Origin: Ructibacterium sp965146665
GTDB lineage: Bacteria; Bacillota; Clostridia; Monoglobales; Monoglobaceae
DNA: 64,000 nt
Direction: 5' to 3'
NCBI GenBank assembly: GCA_965146665.1
Contig: CBCTHE010000001.1
Location: forward strand, 1-64,000
Shown here: positions 58,001 to 64,000 of the stretch, piece by piece
Layout: every line of letters begins with the position of its first letter
Numbering within the stretch: the stretch's first letter is position 1
Translations under genes and position numbers: made by a program
The notes under the pieces: generated by a model
Seen by the model: the letters and a program-made list of their open reading frames with translations, nothing else
What the model was told of the DNA's origin: nothing
Database searches by the model: none

Positions 58001-60384
58001 TGCAGATCCCCCTCTTTAGGTGCATCCTTGATTGTCAGAAAGTTTTTCATGCCGCCGGGGTCCGCTGTGACCAGAATCACGGAGAGGGAATAATCCCCCT
58101 TTCCCCCTGCCGGAATCCGTATGCACTGGGTCACGCGGTCGCCCGCCTCAACATTGTCCCAGCCCTGATCCATAACATGATGCTCGCCTGTGGCCATGGT
58201 AAACGCTTCCCCGGTCCTGTTATCGACCAGCCGGACAACATTATCCTGCCAGTTGAAAAGATGGAACTCCACCAGCTTATCCTGATCGGTCCGGTTTTCG
58301 AGCTTGAGGTCATAGGTTGTCAGAACGCCGTAATTCCCGCCGCCCCAGGCCAGAGAAAAGCTCATGGGCCGCAGATGGTTTTCCGGATCCTGCAGAACCT
58401 CGTCAAGCCGCGGCAGCAGATCGTTGGGCCGGAACCCCTTCACAAACTCCCCATATACGGGGGACTGGTAATACCCCTCCAGTACGGTGCTGAGTAAATA
58501 GGTGCCGTAAACCGCATCCTCCCGCTGGAAAACCGGCTCCCGAACAAGGGTATGATAGGGATCAAAATACCATTCCCTTTGCTTTGGACGGGTCACCGGC
58601 TCCTGATACAATCCCTCCTTCAGCCCATCGTCATAACGGTAGTGCAGCAGGTCGGACTCGGCCGCAATATCCCGGGTCCGCCGGAGCTCTCCCTCCACCG
58701 CGGGGCTTTCATGGGTATAGGGATCGCACTGGGGATTGAGGTGGGTGAACCAGAAACTGCTCTCCATGCCCATTGGGTTATAGGAGTTATACAGAGTCAC
58801 CGGTATCACGGTGTCCTCCGGGTCAATCGAAGCATAGAGCTCTGTCCGTACCTCCGGCACGGTATCGGCCACCCCCTTGTGCATATAGTCCCATTTATAG
58901 GCACCCGTGCCCCGGTTTACCCTGGCGGTGTCCACGGCCCCGCGGTCAACATAGCAGGTTTCCGAAAAATCAAGCTCGCCGGCAACAATCTCAAAATCCA
59001 TCATATAGAATCCCGAATACCGCCACAGGGAACTTCCGTTATCCGTGGTGATTTCCCGGGCTTTCGGAATGGCGGGATAGTTCATGGGCCCAGCCGCCGC
59101 CTCATACATGGCGGAGTACCACATATCCTGTCCGGCCGGGATCGTCCATTCCATGGGCAAATCCTCCCGCAGAGACTCCGCGCCGGTCAGAAGGTTGTCC
59201 CCTTTCTGGATTGCCCATCCCTTATAGTCCGCATAGGCCTGGGAACAGGTCCATTCCGCGTCGTTCACGCCGGGAATTCCAGCGGACATCCCTGTAATTC
59301 GGACGGTCGTGTCCACATTGGCGTGAAACAGATAATCCACGTAGATATCATCCTGCCGCAAATTGTTGATATGCCACGCAAACAGCGTGTACCGGTCCGG
59401 CCCTTGGCCGCGAAGCGTCAGCATGGGCTGATAATCCCGGTCAGAGGCCCGGTCCGCCAGATCCTTTTCGGTCAGGTCCTCCGGATTGTTGGCGGTGATG
59501 AATTTCCCGCCCCCAACCGGCCGGAACGCGATGTCACCATCCTTTGGAAACACAGCGGTCAGCGCATAGATCCCGCCCTGAAAATCCTGTAGAATCAGTG
59601 CCTGATTTTCCTTTAGATAATACCGCCTATAGCAAAAACCCTGCTCATCCTCCAGCCGTTCCGTAATATAGGCGGGAACCTCCTCCCCAAAGCCGGCGTA
59701 AAGAGCTGTGAAATCATCCAAGACCGGCGTCCCCGGTGATTCCCTGTAATACGCGGCAAAATCCGGTTCCGCCTCCCCTCTGATGCCAATGAAATAATAG
59801 CCGCTCCTTTCAGCCTCCAGTATATAGCAGGGATCAGACTCATCCGTCCCCGCATACACTGCGCCGTCCCTGAGGCGCTCCGCCCCCTCCGGCACCGGGT
59901 AGGACGAAATCCGCACCCGCCGGTCCGCTTCGTCCCAATCCACCCGATAGCCCAGGTTCTCAGACAAAAAGCGAAGCGGCACCATGGTTTTATCCTGTAC
60001 CAGCCGCGCCGGTACATCCATCATCCTGACCCATCCATTCACGGCCGCCCGGGGATTGTCAATGGCAAATACGATTTCCCGCTCCGGGGTGACTGCGGCG
60101 GCCTCCCGCCGCGCTTCCTCCCAGCTCACCTCCGCGCCCAGGGTTTCAAACAGCGCGCGCATGGGCACCAGCGTTCTGCCCGCCTCCATAACAGGCGGCG
60201 TCTCCAGTTCCAGCGGCACCCCGTCAACCACCACAGCTATGTCCGTCTGTTCGATCACCGGTTCGGCGGTCTCCTGCGCGGCGGCCTGGCCGCCGCCCGC
60301 CACACAGGCCAGGCTGATGCCAAGGCACAAAACACGCCGAAGACGGTCTATTGAGCCGCCCTTCCTTCTCTTTTCTGTGTTCAT
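57997..60384 (-). CDS. Large secreted protein with N-terminal stalk domain and unknown C-terminal body
   Basis: A 795-residue exported protein. A signal peptide (about 1-36) is followed by a copper-amine-oxidase-N/stalk domain (about 45-160; RTLVPMRALFETLGAEVSWEE ... MDVPARLVQDKTMVPLRFLSENLGY). The next ~630 residues are of no family I recognise. They contain two or three beta-rich parts with many aromatic residues (DDIYVDYLFHANVDTTVRI; SLWRYSGFYMMDFEIVAGE; FSLAWGGGNYGVLTTYDLKLEN). The last region looks like a beta-sandwich. AAAGGAG precedes the ATG, and a good promoter lies about 65 bp upstream. It overlaps the next stalk gene by 4 bp, so the two proteins are probably made together. Confidence 0.7.
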   Translation of the reverse strand: MNTEKRRKGGSIDRLRRVLCLGISLACVAGGGQAAAQETAEPVIEQTDIAVVVDGVPLELETPPVMEAGRTLVPMRALFETLGAEVSWEEARREAAAVTPEREIVFAIDNPRAAVNGWVRMMDVPARLVQDKTMVPLRFLSENLGYRVDWDEADRRVRISSYPVPEGAERLRDGAVYAGTDESDPCYILEAERSGYYFIGIRGEAEPDFAAYYRESPGTPVLDDFTALYAGFGEEVPAYITERLEDEQGFCYRRYYLKENQALILQDFQGGIYALTAVFPKDGDIAFRPVGGGKFITANNPEDLTEKDLADRASDRDYQPMLTLRGQGPDRYTLFAWHINNLRQDDIYVDYLFHANVDTTVRITGMSAGIPGVNDAEWTCSQAYADYKGWAIQKGDNLLTGAESLREDLPMEWTIPAGQDMWYSAMYEAAAGPMNYPAIPKAREITTDNGSSLWRYSGFYMMDFEIVAGELDFSETCYVDRGAVDTARVNRGTGAYKWDYMHKGVADTVPEVRTELYASIDPEDTVIPVTLYNSYNPMGMESSFWFTHLNPQCDPYTHESPAVEGELRRTRDIAAESDLLHYRYDDGLKEGLYQEPVTRPKQREWYFDPYHTLVREPVFQREDAVYGTYLLSTVLEGYYQSPVYGEFVKGFRPNDLLPRLDEVLQDPENHLRPMSFSLAWGGGNYGVLTTYDLKLENRTDQDKLVEFHLFNWQDNVVRLVDNRTGEAFTMATGEHHVMDQGWDNVEAGDRVTQCIRIPAGGKGDYSLSVILVTADPGGMKNFLTIKDAPKEGDLQ

Positions 60385-60448
60385 AGCAATTCTCCTTTAT
60401 TTGGATTCCTTGCACCCCGTTGCATCATACAGATTGCTCTGTGACTGC

Positions 60449-60477
60449 ATTGTATCATAAATTTGGCTTTTGATCAA
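60449..60477 (-). promoter_or_regulatory. Promoter of the stalk-domain gene pair
   Basis: TTGATC (60472-60477) and TACAAT (60449-60454) on the minus strand have a 17-bp spacer. Confidence 0.65.
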
Positions 60478-60486
60478 GTCCGGCAC

Positions 60487-60517
60487 AGAAAAAGGCCCAC
60501 GGCAGCTGCCGGGGGCC
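60487..60517 (-). terminator. Terminator of the small Cys-protein gene
   Basis: GGCCCCCGGCAGCTGCCGTGGGCC on the minus strand folds as a hairpin with an inner palindrome and runs into TTTTTC, before the promoter of the stalk pair. Confidence 0.75.
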
Positions 60518-60560
60518 ATATCTTTTAAACGAGCGGGTCAGATTGATAAAAGGTCTGGGC

Positions 60561-60758
60561 TCAAAGCAACTCCAGCGCCCTTTTATACAGCGGATCCAGT
60601 TCACATCCACACGCGCCGCATTCCTGATCCGCCTGTCTCACCGCGGCTGTCAAAGCCTCATGATCCGCCTTGCCGTCCAGCCACTGCTGTGCGGGCACAG
60701 CGATCAGATCCCAGCCGGATGCCGCAAATTTCTCCATAATTGCCTTTAACTCTTCCAT
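60561..60758 (-). CDS. Small conserved Cys-containing protein of unknown function
   Basis: A 65-residue cytoplasmic protein. The sequence (MEELKAIMEKFAASGWDLIA ... WLDGKADHEAL ... QADQECGACGCELDPLYKRALELL) is helical, with a C-G-A-C-G-C cluster near the C-terminus that could bind a metal or form a disulfide. I recall similar short proteins in other Clostridia, all uncharacterised. AGGAGTG lies just before the ATG. The gene has its own promoter and terminator, so it is a separate unit between the topoisomerase pair and the stalk pair. Confidence 0.7.
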   Translation of the reverse strand: MEELKAIMEKFAASGWDLIAVPAQQWLDGKADHEALTAAVRQADQECGACGCELDPLYKRALELL

Positions 60759-60793
60759 GCTGACACTCCTCTCTGTGTATCATTGATATCCGT

Positions 60794-60822
60794 ATCATAC
60801 CATGAATGCCGCTGAAACGCAA
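60794..60822 (-). promoter_or_regulatory. Promoter of the small Cys-protein gene
   Basis: TTGCGT (60817-60822) and TATGAT (60794-60799) on the minus strand are 17 bp apart. Confidence 0.6.
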
Positions 60823-60851
60823 GCTTTTTCCGCCGTCTGCTCTTGACATTG

Positions 60852-60885
60852 CACAGGGGCTCAGGCATCAGCCTGAGCCCCTGTG
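60852..60885 (-). terminator. Perfect 15-bp hairpin directly after the parC-like gene
   Basis: CACAGGGGCTCAGGC-ATCA-GCCTGAGCCCCTGTG abuts the stop codon. It lacks a T-tract on the minus strand (CAATGTC follows), so it may end transcripts by another route or protect the 3' end. Confidence 0.6.
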
Positions 60886-60886
60886 T

Positions 60887-63094
60887 TTACGATTCAGTTT
60901 CCTCCATGGGGCCGAGATCAAACCCCAGCTGTTCAATGCCCTTGTCCTCATCCCGGATCACAGATCCCGCCGCAGGAATATTCCGGCTTCTGTACCGGGC
61001 AAAGTTGGCAATGCCGCATTCCTCCGCCCTGGCCATCTCCCTGACCACGGCGTTCTTTCGAAGGGTCATGACATTGACGCCCTGACTGGTCCGGGTGGTC
61101 TTGACCGGGATTTTTTCCGTATTTACGGTCAGCGCCTTGTCCGCGGTGCTTTTGAGCATGATATCCGTGTCCTCTTTGAGAAAGACCATGCCCACAACAG
61201 GGGACTGGGCGGCAAAACCGCCGGTGAGCTTTTTCCGGTTCGACTTGGTCACATAGCTCTTCAGCGGCACCTTGGCGCATTTGCCGTTTTCAAAGCAGAA
61301 CAGCAGGTGCCCGCTGTAGTCCCCGCTGAGCACCATGCCAATGATATCTTCTTTTTCCGTCATCCCCACCAGATTGGGAATGAATTCGCCCAGCTGGCTG
61401 GCCTTTCCATCCGGTATATCATGGGCGCGGAGCTTGAACACGTCACCGCCGCTGGCAAAAAATAAAAGTTCGGCCCGGTTGGTGGTCTCCGCCTCCTGTA
61501 TGATATAGTCGTCGTCCTTGAGCCGCTGTTCCCCGCTGGACCGCAGGGACACAAGGGAAATCTTCTTGATATAGTTATGGGCTGTCCGGAACAGGCGGAC
61601 CGCATAATCCTCAATCAGCTGTTCCTCCTCCGGTTCTTCGATATGCGCCTCAGAGATGAGCTCGGTCCGCCTGTCGGAGCCGTATTTCTTCGCCGCCTCT
61701 CTCAGCTGTTTTTCTATGACCTTGTTGACCCGCGCCTTGCTCTTTTGAATCCCTTCCAGGTCTTCAATTTCCTCCTTGAGCTTTTCGATCTCAGCCGTGC
61801 GCTTGAGAATATAGTCCTTATTGAGGTTGCGGAGCTTGATCTCCGCCACATACTCGGCCTGTATCTCGTCAATCCCAAAGCCCCGCATCAGGTTCGGCAC
61901 CACAAGGGCGTCCTCCTCCGTTTCGCGGACAATCCGGATGGCCTTGTCAATGTCCAGCAGGATCAGCTCAAGTCCCTCCAGCAGATGAAGCTTTTCTTTT
62001 TTCCGTTCAATATCATAAGCAACACCCCGCAGGACACAGCTCCGGCGGAACCGCAGCCATTCGCTCAGGATATCGTTGACGCCGAGAACCATGGGGGAGC
62101 CCTCAACCAAAATGTTGAAGTTGCATCCAAAGCTGTCCTGAAGCGGCGTCATGCGGAACAGCTTTGCCATGAGCTTATCCGGGTCCGTTCCGCGTTTTAA
62201 GTCAATGGTCAGCTTCAGGCCCTTTTTGTCGGTTTCATCCCGGATATCAGAAATCTCCTTGACCTTGCCGTTCTTGACCAGATCCACAATCTTTTCCACA
62301 ATGGCCTCTACGGTTGTGGTATAGGGAATCTCCTTGATGTCGATACAGTTCTGCTTTTTGTCATATTCATATTTGGCCCGCATCTTGAAGCTGCCGCGGC
62401 CCGTTTTATAGATCTCCCGCATCTCGTCACGGTTATAGATCAGGGCGGCGCCAAAGGGGAAGTCCGGCGCGGGCATCACATCCAGCAGATCCGCCTCCGG
62501 ATCCTTCATAATCAGAACGGTGGCCTCGCACAGCTCTCTCAGATTAAAGCTGCAGATATTAGAGGCCATTCCCACCGCAATCCCCTGATTTGGATTTGCC
62601 AGAACATTGGGAAAGGTGGTGGGCAGCAGAACAGGCTCCTTCATGGTGCCGTCATAGTTGTCCACAAAGTCAATGGTGTTCTTGTCAATGTCCCGGAAGA
62701 TCTCGCCGCAGACCTTGGCCAGCTTCACCTCCGTGTAACGGGAGGCCGCGTAGGCCATATCCCGGGAATACTGGCGGCCGAAGTTTCCCTTTGAGTCCAC
62801 CAGCGGCAGGAGCAGAGAGCCGTTTCCCTCGGTCAGACGGACCATGGTCTCATAGATCGCCTGATCGCCGTGGGGGTTCAGACGCATGGTCTGGCCCACG
62901 ACGTTGGCGGATTTGGTCCGGTTCCCGGTCAGCAGCCCCATCTTGTACATGGTATACAGCAGTTTCCGGTGGGAGGGCTTAAAGCCGTCGATCTCCGGGA
63001 TGGCCCGGGAGATGATGACGCTCATGGCGTACGGCATATAGTTCTGTTCCAGGGTATCTGTAATTTGCTGTTCTTCTATTATCGGTTTTTTCAT
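60887..63094 (-). CDS. Type IIA topoisomerase subunit A (parC/gyrA-like)
   Basis: A 735-residue DNA-cleaving subunit. The N-terminal winged-helix/breakage domain contains PEIDGFKPSHRKLLYTMYKMG and the catalytic Tyr in MAYAASRYTEVKLAK (near residue 120). A tower and a long coiled coil (about 425-475, IEKLKEEIEDLEGIQKSKARVNKVIEKQL in part) follow. The C-terminal domain (about 500-735) has beta-propeller-like repeats but no GyrA box (QRRGGKG) that I can see, so decatenation rather than supercoiling is likelier. The ATG at 63094 is 11 bases from GAGGAG; a TTG three codons earlier is too close to it. It follows the B subunit by 49 bp. It resembles the extra clostridial topoisomerase IV-like pair more than canonical gyrase. 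Confidence 0.9.
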   Translation of the reverse strand: MKKPIIEEQQITDTLEQNYMPYAMSVIISRAIPEIDGFKPSHRKLLYTMYKMGLLTGNRTKSANVVGQTMRLNPHGDQAIYETMVRLTEGNGSLLLPLVDSKGNFGRQYSRDMAYAASRYTEVKLAKVCGEIFRDIDKNTIDFVDNYDGTMKEPVLLPTTFPNVLANPNQGIAVGMASNICSFNLRELCEATVLIMKDPEADLLDVMPAPDFPFGAALIYNRDEMREIYKTGRGSFKMRAKYEYDKKQNCIDIKEIPYTTTVEAIVEKIVDLVKNGKVKEISDIRDETDKKGLKLTIDLKRGTDPDKLMAKLFRMTPLQDSFGCNFNILVEGSPMVLGVNDILSEWLRFRRSCVLRGVAYDIERKKEKLHLLEGLELILLDIDKAIRIVRETEEDALVVPNLMRGFGIDEIQAEYVAEIKLRNLNKDYILKRTAEIEKLKEEIEDLEGIQKSKARVNKVIEKQLREAAKKYGSDRRTELISEAHIEEPEEEQLIEDYAVRLFRTAHNYIKKISLVSLRSSGEQRLKDDDYIIQEAETTNRAELLFFASGGDVFKLRAHDIPDGKASQLGEFIPNLVGMTEKEDIIGMVLSGDYSGHLLFCFENGKCAKVPLKSYVTKSNRKKLTGGFAAQSPVVGMVFLKEDTDIMLKSTADKALTVNTEKIPVKTTRTSQGVNVMTLRKNAVVREMARAEECGIANFARYRSRNIPAAGSVIRDEDKGIEQLGFDLGPMEETES

Positions 63095-63143
63095 CGCTAT
63101 CAAAACTCCTCAATCACCTCCGGACAAAACGCCCGGCCGGGTA

Positions 63144-64000
63144 TTACATCACGTCTGTCAGATCAATGAACGCATGGCCGAAATTGGCGATATGCTCTTT
63201 CCTGCCCGCCAGATTATCACCCAAAAGCAGATCAAACATCTCCTGGGTCTTGACAACATCATCCGGCATCACCTTGATCAGCCGCCGTGTCTCCGGATTC
63301 ATGGTGGTCTCCCACATCATTTCCGGCTGGTTCTCACCCAGGCCCTTGCTCCGCTGAAGGGTGTATTTTTTGCCTTCCAGTTTCTTCATGATCTCCGCTT
63401 TTTCAGTCTCATTGAACGCAAAATAGGTCTTGTCCTTACAGTTGATCTCGTAGAGCGGAGATTCCGCAATATAGACATAGCCCTTCTCAATGAGCGTGGG
63501 CGCCAGCCGGTAAATCATGGTCAGAATCAGGGTCCGGATCTGGTAGCCGTCCACATCCGCATCCGTACAGATAATGACCTTGCTCCAGCGCAGATTCCCA
63601 AGATCAAAGGAATTTAAGTCCTTGTTATGCTTGCTTGTGATCTCAACGCCGCATCCTAAAACCTTCAGCAGGTCTATGATGATGTCGCTCTTAAATATCT
63701 TGTTGTACTCCGCCTTCAGGCAGTTCAGAATCTTGCCGCGGATGGGGATGATGGCCTGGAATTCGCTGTCCCGCCCCAGCTTGCAGGCGCCCAGAGCGGA
63801 GTCGCCCTCCACGATATAGACCTCCCGGCGGGTGACATCCTTGCTCCGGCAGTCCACAAACTTCTTGACCCGGTTTGCCACGTCCAGGCTGCCGCCCAGC
63901 TTTTTCTTCACATTGATCCGGGTCTTTTCCGCCGTCTCACGGCTCCGTTTGTTCACCAGTACCTGCTCGCAGATCTTTTCCGCGTCCAGCTTATTCTCAA
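63144..64000 (-). CDS. Type IIA topoisomerase subunit B (parE/gyrB-like), C-terminal part
   Basis: The 3' part of the gene only; the reading frame stays open to the right edge of the window (upstream codons read ENKLDAEKICEQVLVNKR). About 285 residues are visible. The Toprim domain has the catalytic Glu in VYIVEGDSALGA and the metal-binding VIICTDADVDGYQIRTLI. The C-terminal DNA-binding block contains QRSKGLGENQPEMMWETTMNPETRRL. The ATPase and transducer domains lie outside the window. It is the first gene of the pair with the A subunit 49 bp downstream, and together they should form an A2B2 ATP-dependent topoisomerase. Confidence 0.93.
   Translation of the reverse strand, partial: ENKLDAEKICEQVLVNKRSRETAEKTRINVKKKLGGSLDVANRVKKFVDCRSKDVTRREVYIVEGDSALGACKLGRDSEFQAIIPIRGKILNCLKAEYNKIFKSDIIIDLLKVLGCGVEITSKHNKDLNSFDLGNLRWSKVIICTDADVDGYQIRTLILTMIYRLAPTLIEKGYVYIAESPLYEINCKDKTYFAFNETEKAEIMKKLEGKKYTLQRSKGLGENQPEMMWETTMNPETRRLIKVMPDDVVKTQEMFDLLLGDNLAGRKEHIANFGHAFIDLTDVM

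Noticed and set aside
1..64000. CRISPR arrays, prophage genes, integrases or complete insertion sequences
   Set aside because: No regularly spaced direct repeats, Cas-like motifs, phage structural proteins or transposase/integrase motifs were seen. The only mobile-like feature is the palindromic element at 38775-39132.

Overview
The window is chromosomal DNA from a low-to-mid GC Gram-positive bacterium of the class Clostridia. The evidence is: near-consensus SD and sigma-A promoters; S-layer homology (SLH) and copper-amine-oxidase-N ('stalk') domains on secreted proteins; a CwlD cortex amidase; an efp gene followed by a CD1247-type zinc-ribbon gene; a DUF6514 protein; and a clostridial type IIA topoisomerase pair. 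Species cannot be fixed from sequence alone. A gut or other glycan-degrading, probably spore-forming member is a reasonable inference.

1-34.7 kb (almost all minus strand) is an accessory region for extracellular glycan and phosphoester metabolism. In transcription order it starts with a purple-acid-phosphatase-like protein and a DUF2341/DNRLRE/calcineurin phosphoesterase. Next comes a LamG/cohesin/alkaline-phosphatase-superfamily protein. A tightly coupled three-gene SLH operon follows: an S-layer-like protein, a 2013-residue SLH scaffold with Ig and F5/8C domains, and an SLH-anchored heparinase II/III lyase. Then come a membrane-spanning AraC regulator, a 2077-residue metallophosphoesterase, an ABC sugar-binding lipoprotein, and the first codons of a probable GH112 phosphorylase. 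The enzymes carry signal peptides and many beta-sandwich or carbohydrate-binding modules. They look like a surface machine that cleaves a (possibly phosphorylated or uronic-acid-containing) glycan and feeds an ABC transporter and an intracellular phosphorylase. The substrate is unknown.

34.8-39.3 kb is a regulatory and mixed region. It holds a 499-residue N-terminal-HTH protein divergent from the phosphatase operon, with a palindrome over its promoter and a leader hairpin. A DUF6514 protein, an XRE regulator, a GtrA membrane protein and a GNAT acetyltransferase follow, then a ~360-bp MITE-like long imperfect palindrome.

39.3-64 kb is mostly core genome. It contains apgM-type phosphoglycerate mutase, purA and a small conserved protein. 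The ECF sigma factor / anti-sigma / polA operon comes next, then an LRR-stalk surface protein behind a strongly structured leader RNA, cwlD, a membrane protein and tRNA-Gly(GCC). The run continues with CD1247 zinc ribbon, efp, an M24 peptidase, an endonuclease-IV-like TIM barrel, rpsU, tepA and hisH-hisF. It ends with two overlapping genes for secreted stalk-domain proteins, a small Cys protein, and the parC-like and (truncated by the window edge) parE-like topoisomerase subunits. Many promoters and Rho-independent terminators are legible and agree with these transcription units.
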